From contig JAGODE010000018.1 of the NCBI GenBank assembly GCA_017998385.1, forward strand, positions 1 through 34,464: a stretch of DNA of 34,464 bases, read 5' to 3'. This DNA comes from Chitinophagaceae bacterium (GTDB lineage Bacteria; Bacteroidota; Bacteroidia; Chitinophagales; Chitinophagaceae). Each line of letters opens with the position of its first letter. Within the stretch, counting starts at the first letter, position 1. Shown in pieces: positions 26,692 to 34,464 of this stretch. Both the position numbers and the translations under genes were made by a program. The notes under the pieces were generated by a model. The model was not told where the DNA came from and searched no databases. It was given only the letters and a program-made list of their open reading frames with translations.

Positions 26692-29220
26692 ATGTCTAAG
26701 AAAACAGGCCTTTCCTTCCTGCTTTGTCTTTTCTCACTAACTGTGCTTGCCCAGCTCAAATCGCCCCAGGAGTTTCTTGGTTACAAAATCGGTACCCGCT
26801 ATACACCGCACTGGCGTATTGTGAGCTATTTCCAGTATGTGGCCCAGGCTGTGCCCGGTCGTGTTAAGCTGCAGCAATACGGAGAAACCAATGAGCACCG
26901 GCCATTGTACCTAACTTTTGTTGCCTCCGAAGAAAACCTCAGTAATCTTGAGGGTATCCGGCAAAATAATCTGCGTCTTGCCAACCTGTCGCGTGATAAA
27001 GCCATGCCACAGGAAAATGCACCAGCTATTGTGTGGCTCAGCTATAATGTACATGGCAATGAAACCAGCTCGTCTGAAGCAGCTATGCTTACTTTATATG
27101 ACCTCGTGAGTGGTAAGGATGCGCGTACCAGCGAGTGGCTCAAAAATACTGTAGTCATTATTGACCCCTGTATTAACCCAGATGGCCGCGACCGTTATGT
27201 AAACTGGTTTAATTCTATTGTGGGTGACCAGTATAATCCGCGCCTGGATGCACGCGAACATCGTGAACCCTGGCCCGGAGGCCGCACCAATCATTACAAT
27301 TTTGATCTTAACCGCGACTGGCTCTGGCAAACACAGGTAGAAAGCCGTCAGCGCATCGGCCAGTACCTGCAGTGGATGCCGCAGGTACATGTAGATTACC
27401 ATGAACAGGGCGTCAATTCACCTTATTATTTCGCTCCGGCCGCCCAGCCCTATCATGAGGTTATTACCAAATGGCAGCGCGACTTTCAGGTGACCATCGG
27501 TAAGAATCATGCAAAATATTTTGATAAGAATGGCTGGCTTTATTTTACGCGCGAGACATTTGACCTTTTTTATCCGTCCTATGGCGATACTTACCCTGTC
27601 TATAATGGCGCCATTGGTATGACCTATGAGCAGGGTGGCGGCGGCGCAGCGGGTCTGGGTGTGCTGACAGATGAAGAAGATACGCTCACGCTTACTGACC
27701 GTGTAATGCACCATTACACCACCTCATTAAGTACTATTGAAATAGCTTCGCTCAATGCCACACAGCTTATTAAAGAGTTCAGAGCATATTTCAATAATGC
27801 TGTGAGTGGCAATATCGGTCAGTATAAGACTTATGTAATCAAAAACAACCCAGCCGATGCAGAGCGTATCCGTGTCCTGCTTAAACTGATGGATCAGAAT
27901 GGCATTCAGTATGGCACAGGAAGCGGATCCGGAAAAGGATATAATTATCATACAGGAAAAGAAGAAGCTTTTACGCTTAAATCAGGTGATGTGGTAATCA
28001 GCAATGCGCAACCGCGTGCAGCAATGGTGCAGGTGCTGTTTGAGCCACAGTCAAAGCTGGTCGATTCGCTCACTTATGATATTACAGCCTGGGCATTGCC
28101 CTATGCGTATGGATTGAGCGGGTATGCCTGCAGGCAGGTGGTGGCTGTAAGCGGGGCTATGCCGGCTATGGATACGATCCGCAACGAATCGGCGGATGCA
28201 TATGGTTATGTGCTGCGCTGGCAGGGAATGTCTTCGGCACGTACAGTAGCCCAGTTGCTAAAAAAAGAAGTACGCCTGCGTTATGCTGAAACGGCTTTTG
28301 ACCTTAACGGCCAGAGTTTTCCGGCCGGATCGGTTATCATACTGCGAAAAGGAAATGAGCGGTTTGGTAATACATTATGGCCGCTGGTAGCCAGGATTGC
28401 CAATGACAATCAGGTAAAATTAAACCTGGTAAATACCGGTATGGTAGATAAAGGCTTTGATTTTGGCAGCTCTAAAGTGCATCCCATGAAAGCGGTAAAT
28501 GTAGTATTGCTTACCGGCGAAGGTGTGGGCACACTTGCTGCCGGCGAAGTATGGCACTTCTTTGAGCGCGACCTGCAGTATCCCATCACACTGGTCAATG
28601 CAAACGACTTTGGCCGTATTCGCTGGAGCGAAGTGCAGGTACTTATACTGCCCGATGGCAATTATCGTTTCCTGAACGATAAAGCAGCGGCTGCGCAGCT
28701 GCAGCAATGGATACAGGGCGGCGGCCGTGTAATAGCCATGGAGTCTGCAGTAAACCAGTTGTCGCGTCAGGAGTGGAGTGTACTCGCCCAACGCAAGGAC
28801 CCCGATCCTGATAGTGCCGACAAAAAGAATCCGTATCAGCCGCTAAAGGCATTTGCCAACCGCGAAAAAGAAGATGTGACCACGTATACACCCGGCTCCA
28901 TCTTCCGCGTAGATGCAGACAGTACACACCCGCTGATGTATGGATACCCGAGTTTTTATTACACCCTGAAGATGGATACCAACATCTATGATTATATAAA
29001 AAAAGATGGATGGAATGCCGGCGTTATCAAAAAGGACAACCAGCTGTCCGGATTTGTAGGATACCGGCTTAAACGCAAACTGGTAGATGGACTGTTGTTT
29101 GGCGTTCAGGATGAAGGCCGCGGCGCCATCGTTTACCTGGCAGATGACGTACTGTTCCGCAACTTCTGGGAAAACGGAAAACTCATGTTTGCCAATGCAG
29201 TATTTATGGTCGGACAATAA
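26692..29220 (+). CDS. Exported M14 family zinc carboxypeptidase-like protein
   Basis: From ATG 26692 the protein has 842 residues; an upstream TTG at 26623 is rejected because it would place coding sequence inside a terminator. A signal peptide ends near LAQ (residue 21). The M14 set is complete: H121 and E124 (HGNE), R166 in NPDGR, N207-R208 in FDLNRDW, zinc ligand H237 in VDYHEQG, and the general base E313 in MTYEQGG. The catalytic domain covers about 30-350. The rest resembles the long C-terminal region of Bacteroidota M14 proteins and includes a flavodoxin/GATase-like stretch (VNVVLLTGEG, VLILPDGNYRFL). It probably trims peptides in the periplasm or at the surface, fitting the adjacent SusC/SusD pair. 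Confidence 0.92.
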   Translation: MSKKTGLSFLLCLFSLTVLAQLKSPQEFLGYKIGTRYTPHWRIVSYFQYVAQAVPGRVKLQQYGETNEHRPLYLTFVASEENLSNLEGIRQNNLRLANLSRDKAMPQENAPAIVWLSYNVHGNETSSSEAAMLTLYDLVSGKDARTSEWLKNTVVIIDPCINPDGRDRYVNWFNSIVGDQYNPRLDAREHREPWPGGRTNHYNFDLNRDWLWQTQVESRQRIGQYLQWMPQVHVDYHEQGVNSPYYFAPAAQPYHEVITKWQRDFQVTIGKNHAKYFDKNGWLYFTRETFDLFYPSYGDTYPVYNGAIGMTYEQGGGGAAGLGVLTDEEDTLTLTDRVMHHYTTSLSTIEIASLNATQLIKEFRAYFNNAVSGNIGQYKTYVIKNNPADAERIRVLLKLMDQNGIQYGTGSGSGKGYNYHTGKEEAFTLKSGDVVISNAQPRAAMVQVLFEPQSKLVDSLTYDITAWALPYAYGLSGYACRQVVAVSGAMPAMDTIRNESADAYGYVLRWQGMSSARTVAQLLKKEVRLRYAETAFDLNGQSFPAGSVIILRKGNERFGNTLWPLVARIANDNQVKLNLVNTGMVDKGFDFGSSKVHPMKAVNVVLLTGEGVGTLAAGEVWHFFERDLQYPITLVNANDFGRIRWSEVQVLILPDGNYRFLNDKAAAAQLQQWIQGGGRVIAMESAVNQLSRQEWSVLAQRKDPDPDSADKKNPYQPLKAFANREKEDVTTYTPGSIFRVDADSTHPLMYGYPSFYYTLKMDTNIYDYIKKDGWNAGVIKKDNQLSGFVGYRLKRKLVDGLLFGVQDEGRGAIVYLADDVLFRNFWENGKLMFANAVFMVGQ

Positions 29221-29221
29221 A

Positions 29222-29305
29222 AGTGGTCGGTGGCTAGTGGCCGGTAAGTAGTGTGTAAATCGGCTATCAATTGAATCTCTTTCTGTCCACTAGACACCGA
29301 TCACT
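29222..29305. repeat. Iterated AGTGGTCGGTGGCTAGTGG palindromic intergenic element
   Basis: The arm at 29222-29242 is the reverse complement of 29285-29305 at 18 of 21 positions, with 42 bases between. The word AGTGGTCGGTGG-(C)-TAGTGGCCGGT is shared with 18646-18734. It starts two bases after the M14 stop codon and abuts the terminator. Confidence 0.75.
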
Positions 29306-29340
29306 AAGAATAAAAGCGGCCAGAGGCCGCTTTTATTCTT
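29306..29340. terminator. Bidirectional rho-independent terminator
   Basis: A perfect 16-bp stem, 29306-29321 with 29325-29340, has AGA as loop and a G+C core GCGGCC. A and T runs on either side allow it to serve both convergent genes (M14 peptidase + and RNase G -). It overlaps the first two bases of the rng stop codon. Confidence 0.92.
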
Positions 29341-30892
29341 ATAATTTGATTTCTTCGTCGTGCTGATCAAAAAACTTGTATTCGGTAAGGTGATAATTGG
29401 TGTCGGCCTCCACGCGGGTTTTTTGATTGAATTTCTTTTTCCAGTAAGCCATCTTGGTCTTCCAGGGCCAGCCCTTGGTCAGATAGGCATACATAATGGG
29501 GTTGACTACCAGTTTAAGGTTTTTATGCTTATGTGTAATCAGGTAGCTTAGATTCTTTTCGATTTCATCTTCGAGCAGCAGGGTAGAAGTAATTTTGCCG
29601 GTGCCATGACAGCTGGGGCAGACCTCCTGGGTGTTGATATTCACCTCGGGCTTCATGCGCTGACGTGTAATCTGCATGATACCGAATTTGGAGATGGGTA
29701 GTACAGCATGCTTGGCACGGTCGGGTGCCATATATTCTTCCATCTTCTCTACCAGCTTGCGTTTGTTTTCGGGCAGTTTCATGTCAATGAAATCAACCAC
29801 GATGATGCCACCCAGATCGCGCAGGCGTAGCTGGCGGGCAATTTCTTCGGCTGCCTCGAGGTTGGTCTCAAGTGCATTCTGCTCCTGGTTGTTGCTTACA
29901 CTTTTATAACCGCTGTTTACATCAATCACATGCAGGGCTTCTGTATGTTCAATGATGAGGTAGGCGCCACTGTTGAGATTGACCGTTTTACCGAAAGACG
30001 ATTTCACCTGTTTGGTAATACCAAAAGAATCGAAGATGGGCGATCCGTTCTGGTAATAAGAAACGATATCGGCCTTCTCCGGTGCAATACGTTGAATATA
30101 ATTCTTGGTATCGGTGAAGATGGTGCGGTCATTGACCACAATACGGTTAAAGTCTGCGTTGAGCAGATCGCGCAGGATGCTGTTGGTCTTTGTTTGCTCG
30201 CTCAGGATTTTGGCCGGAGGGGTAGCACCTTTGAGATTGCGCTGTATTGTCTTCCACATTTCTGTAAGGGCAGACAAATCTTCGTGCAACTCGGCTGTGT
30301 TTTTACCTTCGGCAGCAGTACGCACAATCACCCCAAAGTTTTTGGGTTTGATCGCTTCCACGATCTTCTGCAGGCGTTTACGCTCTTCAGAAGAGTGGAT
30401 CTTGCGCGATACTGCCACAATGTTGTTGAATGGCGTGATCACAACAAAGCGGCCTGGCAATGAGATTTCGCAACTAAGACGGGGGCCTTTGGCAGCTATC
30501 GGCTCTTTCAGGATCTGCACCAGTATATTGGGTTTTCCGCCCAACACTTCATTGATCTTACCCGTTTTGATGATCTCCGGCTCTATTTCAAATTTTCCAA
30601 AGTCAGGACCTGTTTCGCTTTTGTCGGCGATGGTCATGGCCGTGAATTTGAGCAGTGAGCGGGCGTATGGGCTCAGATCTGTATAATGAAGGAATGCATC
30701 CTTTTCGAAGCCTACATCTACGAATGCGGCATTAAGCCCGGGAATAAGTTTTTTAACTTTTCCCAGGTATAGATCCCCTACGGCAAAACGTGCATCGCTT
30801 TTTTCGCTATGCAATTCCACCAGCTTCCTGTCTTCCAGCAAGGCGATCTCTACACCCTGTGGAGCGGCATTGATAATGAGTTCTTTGTTCAT
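29339..30892 (-). CDS. rng: Ribonuclease G/E family endoribonuclease
   Basis: This 517-residue protein is the RNase G-type catalytic unit. It has an S1 RNA-binding domain (about 36-128, YLGKVKKLIPGLNAAFVDVG), an RNase H-like and 5'-sensor region, and the two metal-binding Asp in VIDVNSG (D324) and VVDFIDM (D367). The zinc-link motif CPSCHG (C425, C428) would tether the dimer. There is no long RNase E-type scaffold tail. It processes rRNA precursors and turns over mRNA in the cytoplasm. It lies at the end of the HU / TPR / small basic protein / rng array, but 236 bases and a hairpin pair separate it from the small gene, so it may have its own promoter. Confidence 0.95.
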   Translation of the reverse strand: MNKELIINAAPQGVEIALLEDRKLVELHSEKSDARFAVGDLYLGKVKKLIPGLNAAFVDVGFEKDAFLHYTDLSPYARSLLKFTAMTIADKSETGPDFGKFEIEPEIIKTGKINEVLGGKPNILVQILKEPIAAKGPRLSCEISLPGRFVVITPFNNIVAVSRKIHSSEERKRLQKIVEAIKPKNFGVIVRTAAEGKNTAELHEDLSALTEMWKTIQRNLKGATPPAKILSEQTKTNSILRDLLNADFNRIVVNDRTIFTDTKNYIQRIAPEKADIVSYYQNGSPIFDSFGITKQVKSSFGKTVNLNSGAYLIIEHTEALHVIDVNSGYKSVSNNQEQNALETNLEAAEEIARQLRLRDLGGIIVVDFIDMKLPENKRKLVEKMEEYMAPDRAKHAVLPISKFGIMQITRQRMKPEVNINTQEVCPSCHGTGKITSTLLLEDEIEKNLSYLITHKHKNLKLVVNPIMYAYLTKGWPWKTKMAYWKKKFNQKTRVEADTNYHLTEYKFFDQHDEEIKL

Positions 30893-31055
30893 TACAGCTT
30901 AATAATAATGAGTCACCTAGGTGCTGTAAACACACTGATTGTTTGTGAGGTGTACCCGGATGCAGAGAGGGAGGGTTGCAGCAGAGATCGATGGGGGAAA
31001 GTGCACACTAGTACGACAAACAACCAGTTGAGAATAAAGAAAGGCCTCGGACCGC

Positions 31056-31110
31056 AAAACCGAAAGCTTCTTCGGAAAGACGCTTTCGGTTTTGGCTGGC
31101 CGGAGCCAGC
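31056..31110 (-). terminator. Tandem hairpins after the small basic protein gene, probable terminator or processing site
   Basis: AAAACCGAAAGC (31056-31067) pairs perfectly with GCTTTCGGTTTT (31082-31093) around a 14-base loop. Beside it GCTGGC-CGGA-GCCAGC (31095-31110) forms a second stem. On the minus strand they follow the stop of the 31-residue gene by 18 bases. The T-run is part of the stem, so termination may be partial. Confidence 0.55.
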
Positions 31111-31128
31111 AAGTCCGCAATGCCTTAA

Positions 31129-31224
31129 TTATTTATTTCTCTTCTTATGGCGGTTCTTTCTTAATCTTTTTTTACGCTTGTGCGTCGCAATTTTATGACG
31201 CTTTCTTTTCTTACCACAAGGCAT
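31129..31224 (-). CDS. 31-residue Lys/Arg-rich ribosomal-type small protein (AURKAIP1/COX24-like)
   Basis: The frame starts ATG CCT TGT GGT (MPCGKKRKRHK...) at 31224 and stops with TAA at 31129. Of the 31 residues about 19 are Lys, Arg or His, with no acidic residue. It matches my memory of a tiny conserved Bacteroidota protein annotated as AURKAIP1/COX24-domain, a group related to mitochondrial mS38 and actinobacterial bS22 at the small ribosomal subunit. The basic composition and the position next to RNase G and HU agree with a ribosome-bound role. It is easily missed because of its length. The assignment to a particular ribosomal site is inference. Confidence 0.75.
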   Translation of the reverse strand: MPCGKKRKRHKIATHKRKKRLRKNRHKKRNK

Positions 31225-31287
31225 ACGATAATAATTTTTTGTTCTTGTTTATTAATAAGTTGAATCAACTTCACGTTTGTGCCGGCC

Positions 31288-32154
31288 TTATTTTTTCAGC
31301 TCGGCTATTCTCGCTTCAATATCACTTCTCACATCCTGCCGCTTAACATATTTCAGACTCTCCACATACCACTTGACGGCTTCGGCTTTATTCTTCATCC
31401 GCTCATGTGTATCGGCCAGCATCAGAATGGCTTCAATGTTTGCAGGATCCACTTTGTGTACAATCTGCAGCCGCTCCACCACTTTATCCAGCTGTCCTGT
31501 CATGAGTGCGCCACGCGCCAGGGTAAGCTGGGCATATACATTCGCACTATCCTTTGCCACTACCTCCCTGATCAGCGCAATACCATCCATCGGGTTGTCT
31601 GATGCGCCACCAAACAAATAAGCAGACCCAAGACCTACTCTGGCCGAATCATTGGCAGGATTAATTGCCAGTGCGCGTTCAAACAGATCTTTAGCCTGAA
31701 GAGCTTCCCACTTGCGGAGACCGGCATCAGGTTCCTGCTGCAGGTATTCCAAAAACAAGCGGGCTGCAAAGGTGAGGGTTTTTTCCGAATTTTCCAATCT
31801 TGCTGCTTCTGCTTCATACCAGCCATAAGCCGGGAAATAACGCATAGAATCGCCCCAGAAGTGAGAAAGCTGGTGAAATACCTTCAATTGCTGGGCCTGC
31901 ACATCGCCACGGGAAATAGAGTTCTCGAGCATCGTAATGCGGCTAAGCTGTTCAGTATTAAGCTCTTTTTTACCTACGAGCAGTATTGAATCAATGGTCA
32001 CCGCAGCCGGAGCCGGTCCGTGATCATGACCATCATCTGCACTATGTGTCTCTGCAACTTTTTCGGTGTGGCGGGGCAGCGTACGGCCAAAAAAGAAAAG
32101 GGCCAGGGTAAGAACCAAGGCCGCACCAATTGTAATCCATTGCGGTTTCTTCAC
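31288..32154 (-). CDS. Membrane-anchored TPR protein
   Basis: This 288-residue protein starts with GTG at 32154; no Met occurs before residue 75 and the GTG start gives a good N-terminal anchor (residues 7-23, ITIGAALVLTLALFFFG). A His/Asp-rich linker follows (HSADDGHDHG, 37-46). Then come helices that form about three tetratricopeptide repeats near 151-182, 205-238 and 239-272 (FERALAINPANDSARVGLGSAYL; IVHKVDPANIEAILMLADTHE). It is probably anchored in the inner membrane with the repeats in the periplasm, acting as a protein-binding scaffold; partner unknown. It lies 85 bases downstream of HU, an arrangement I recall in other Bacteroidota. Confidence 0.85.
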   Translation of the reverse strand: MKKPQWITIGAALVLTLALFFFGRTLPRHTEKVAETHSADDGHDHGPAPAAVTIDSILLVGKKELNTEQLSRITMLENSISRGDVQAQQLKVFHQLSHFWGDSMRYFPAYGWYEAEAARLENSEKTLTFAARLFLEYLQQEPDAGLRKWEALQAKDLFERALAINPANDSARVGLGSAYLFGGASDNPMDGIALIREVVAKDSANVYAQLTLARGALMTGQLDKVVERLQIVHKVDPANIEAILMLADTHERMKNKAEAVKWYVESLKYVKRQDVRSDIEARIAELKK

Positions 32155-32239
32155 TAGCTGATAATTTTAAAAAGCAAAGTTACCGCCGGAGCACGTAATA
32201 ATCCCAATAAAACTTGGGGTATCAAACCTGCCGTAATTA

Positions 32240-32557
32240 TTAAGCATCTTCACCCGGGCCATCATCTGGCTTGGGCTCTTTCAGCTTCTTCACTTCTGCA
32301 ACGAATTCTTTTGCAGGTTTAAACGCAGGAATGTAATGTTCAGGAATATGCACTGCAATATTCTTCTTGATATTACGGCCAATCTTAGCCGCTCTTTTCT
32401 TCGTAATAAAACTACCGAAGCCACGGATGTAAATATTTTCACCGCTGGCCAGGGTGTCCTTTACTTCCTTGAACATAGTTTCCAGTGTAACAAGGACATC
32501 CACTTTGGGAATTCCTGTTTTTTCTGATATCTGGTTAACGAGATCGGCTTTCCTCAT
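32240..32557 (-). CDS. HU family DNA-binding protein
   Basis: This 105-residue nucleoid protein has the HU fold. The N-terminal helices (MRKADLVNQISEKTGIPK) precede the IRGFGSF turn, the DNA-binding arm (KKRAAKIGRN) and PAFKPAKEF. Where canonical HU has RNP at the arm tip, this protein has RNIKKN, so the intercalating Pro is absent; this is a common form in Bacteroidota. It also carries a short Pro/acidic tail (KEPKPDDGPGEDA). It bends and compacts DNA as a dimer. Its start faces mutY, and a near-consensus promoter lies in the gap. Confidence 0.95.
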   Translation of the reverse strand: MRKADLVNQISEKTGIPKVDVLVTLETMFKEVKDTLASGENIYIRGFGSFITKKRAAKIGRNIKKNIAVHIPEHYIPAFKPAKEFVAEVKKLKEPKPDDGPGEDA

Positions 32558-32586
32558 TGTTGGTAGGTTTATGATTTCAGAATGCC

Positions 32587-32615
32587 AATTTATAACAAAA
32601 TAATATGATTGTCAA
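32587..32615 (-). promoter_or_regulatory. Candidate promoter of the HU gene
   Basis: On the minus strand TTGACA (32615-32610) is followed after exactly 17 bases by TAAATT (32592-32587), continuing GG. That fits both a sigma70 layout and, with one mismatch, the Bacteroidota form TTG-N19/20-TAnnTTTG. It would give a leader of about 22 bases before ATG 32557. The prediction is by eye only. Confidence 0.5.
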
Positions 32616-32695
32616 TAGGATAGGGAAAAATTTTATCACCATACCCCATTTTTCCTGTAAAAAATGCCAGAAATTTGCCTCCGCACCCCCCAAAA

Positions 32696-33778
32696 ATGAC
32701 AGAAAAACGCTTTTTACCCCTTCCAACCGGAGATTTTGCCCCCCGGCTTCTGCACTGGCACCGCCATCAGAACAAACGGCAAATGCCGTGGAAAGGAGAG
32801 AAGGATCCCTATCGTATCTGGCTAAGTGAAATCATCCTGCAACAAACACGGGTAGATCAGGGCCTTGCTTATTACGAGCGGTTTGTTGCCCATTTTCCTT
32901 CGGTGAAAGCGCTGGCTGCTGCTCCGGATGCACAGGTTATGAAACTATGGGAAGGATTGGGTTATTATTCGCGTTGCCGCAACCTGCTGGCCACTGCGCG
33001 TATAATTGCAACTACCTACAATGGCCATTTCCCCGATAGCTATGAAAACATCCGCACATTGAAAGGCATTGGCCCCTATACAGCAGCGGCGATTGCTTCC
33101 TTTGCCTATAACCTGCCGCATGCAGTAGTAGATGGAAATGTCTATCGTGTACTGGCAAGAATATGGGGTAATGATCTGCCTATTGACAGCACAGCAGGTA
33201 AAAAAGCATTTGCCACCCTTGCCGATTCACTGCTCGATAAAAAAAATGCCGGACTCTATAACCAGGCTATAATGGATTTTGGCGCCACCATATGCAAACC
33301 GCAGCTTCCTCTATGCGGACAATGCATATTCGAAAAAGAATGTGTGGCACGCCGGCAAAACCGCATACAGGAATTGCCTGTAAAGGAAAAGAAGACCAAA
33401 GTACGCAAACGCTGGTTTTATTATCTCGTAATGGAATACCGAGGAAAAGTGGCTATCCGTAAGCGAACAGAAAAAGATATCTGGCAGGATCTCTATGAAT
33501 TTCCTGTTCTTGAACAGAGTGATGAAACAGCTATTCCCGATCTGTTGAAGCTGGCCCGTCAGAAAAAATGGCTCAAGACAGATGCCTTTGAATTAAAGGA
33601 TACTTCCGGAGCCATGCGCCAGCTTTTATCGCACCAGGTTATTACGGGCCAATTCATCAGGCTGCAGTTAAAACAAAAAACCTATCAGCAGGAAGATACG
33701 GTTTGGGTGCCGGTCGCAGAGCTCGATAACTATGCATTTCCCCGTTTTATTCGTTCCTATTTTCAGCAATATGGCTGA
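32696..33778 (+). CDS. mutY: A/G-specific adenine glycosylase MutY
   Basis: From ATG 32696 (a TTG seven codons upstream is less likely) this 360-residue base-excision enzyme removes adenine mispaired with 8-oxoguanine. All key features are present: catalytic E45 in LSEIILQQT, the helix-hairpin-helix LKGIGPYTAAAI (122-133), catalytic D146 in VVDGNVYRVL, and the [4Fe-4S] cluster ligands C200-x6-C207-x2-C210-x5-C216. The C-terminal MutT-like domain (about 235-360), which recognises 8-oxoguanine, is complete. It is divergent from HU across 138 bases that must hold both promoters. Confidence 0.96.
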   Translation: MTEKRFLPLPTGDFAPRLLHWHRHQNKRQMPWKGEKDPYRIWLSEIILQQTRVDQGLAYYERFVAHFPSVKALAAAPDAQVMKLWEGLGYYSRCRNLLATARIIATTYNGHFPDSYENIRTLKGIGPYTAAAIASFAYNLPHAVVDGNVYRVLARIWGNDLPIDSTAGKKAFATLADSLLDKKNAGLYNQAIMDFGATICKPQLPLCGQCIFEKECVARRQNRIQELPVKEKKTKVRKRWFYYLVMEYRGKVAIRKRTEKDIWQDLYEFPVLEQSDETAIPDLLKLARQKKWLKTDAFELKDTSGAMRQLLSHQVITGQFIRLQLKQKTYQQEDTVWVPVAELDNYAFPRFIRSYFQQYG

Positions 33779-33937
33779 TCCCGGCAGTACCCGGTTTGCA
33801 AAGTCATGAAGGATTTATCTAAGCCATCAGCCGAAATTATTTCCTGCAAAAACAAAGCATAACGCAGCTAACAAATCCACGCAGAACTAAATCCTGCTGA
33901 AGTCTGAATTAAGTAAATGCCTGCGCCGGGCAACTGT

Positions 33938-34464
33938 TTAATTGATGGAGCAGATATTGCGAAACTGGATGCCTCCACGGCCATTTACAGTGATGCTGAC
34001 CGATGATGTGCCACGTCCCTGTAATTGCAGGCTGATGGTATTTTCACCTTTCTGCAACGGAATGCGGGTATAATAGATGGTATGCGGCAGGCTTTGCCAG
34101 TTGCGGGTATCGGCTTTTTCCGAAGCTGCATTGAACAGCTGCAGGGCAAGTGCCATTGCCTCGCGGGTATTTTCTTTCTTCTTATCCTTTTTCTTTTCTT
34201 CTTCCGACTTGTTTTTGTTGTCCTTATCAGATTTGTTTGGACGTACGGCCGCCTCTGCCAGTTTTTTAATAGCCAGGCGGGTGAGTGTAGAAGAGAGTTC
34301 ACGCAGCATACGCTCACGCAATGTGGCAAATGCGAGCGCATTTACATTTTCTGCGGCTTCCAGTCGCCAGGTTTGTCCGTTGAGTTGTGCCTGGGCACCA
34401 GTACATGCAGGTGGCTGTGTAACGTATTTAGGCAATGCTACGCGGTAACTACGCAAATCTTCCA
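33938..34464 (-). CDS. COG3014-like protein, C-terminal part (cut by the window edge)
   Basis: The frame is open to the right edge (…EDLRSYRVALPKYV…), so the N-terminus is missing; a TTG at 34456 is not taken as the start. About 174 residues are visible. FATLRERMLRELSSTLTRLAIKKLAEA is helical. A Lys/Glu/Asp/Asn low-complexity run (NKSDKDNKNKSEEEKKK) follows. The end (ADTRNWQSLPHTIYYTRIPLQKGENTISLQL) resembles the COG3014 family of uncharacterised, probably periplasmic proteins, where the ADTR-W-LP element recurs. Function unknown. The charged run sits where the family has a short loop and looks like a lineage-specific insertion. Confidence 0.55.
   Translation of the reverse strand, partial: EDLRSYRVALPKYVTQPPACTGAQAQLNGQTWRLEAAENVNALAFATLRERMLRELSSTLTRLAIKKLAEAAVRPNKSDKDNKNKSEEEKKKDKKKENTREAMALALQLFNAASEKADTRNWQSLPHTIYYTRIPLQKGENTISLQLQGRGTSSVSITVNGRGGIQFRNICSIN

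Noticed and set aside
32240..32557. HU lacking the arm-tip Pro as a degenerate gene
   Set aside because: The RNIxKN form is common among Bacteroidota HU proteins, and the rest of the protein is intact.

Overview
The window looks like chromosomal DNA of a Bacteroidota bacterium, most likely family Chitinophagaceae. The grounds are a SusC/SusD outer-membrane pair, split RHS proteins with Sec signals, a HU variant typical of the phylum, a holB-ricT pair, and the neighbourhood mutY / HU / TPR / small basic protein / RNase G. No rRNA, tRNA, CRISPR array or intact transposase was seen. The family placement is inference from gene content.

Layout. 1-10,229 (+ strand) is a polymorphic-toxin locus. 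It has the tail of an outer-membrane barrel-like protein, a 1110-residue SpvB/RHS-like exported protein, and a 1625-residue RHS protein whose last ~259 residues form a variable tip with a PD-(D/E)XK nuclease-like motif set. A putative immunity gene follows 22 bases later, and then a second unrecognised gene of immunity-like character. The tip and both small genes are visibly more A+T-rich than the RHS body. Two related hairpin-forming repeats bracket the second small gene. 10,230-10,639 is a gene-poor, structured stretch ending in a 15-bp stem terminator.

10,640-20,852 is a minus-strand housekeeping block: ricT, holB, an M16 protease, a glutathione peroxidase, a beta-helix-like lipoprotein, a ComF-type phosphoribosyltransferase and radA. 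21,341-29,220 (+) holds a membrane zinc peptidase, then SusC, SusD and an exported M14 carboxypeptidase-like protein, which suggests a peptide or protein-fragment scavenging set. 29,339-32,557 (-) holds RNase G, a 31-residue basic ribosomal-type protein, an anchored TPR protein and HU. mutY is divergent (+). The right edge cuts a minus-strand gene resembling the COG3014 family.

Two things deserve most attention. The first is the toxin-tip/immunity cassette with its flanking hairpin repeats. The second is a set of intergenic elements built from short iterated words (TGTGCTAATGG, GGTAGAAGGTAAAAGG, AGTGGTCGGTGGCCGG), mostly arranged as long imperfect palindromes lying against the stop codons of genes.
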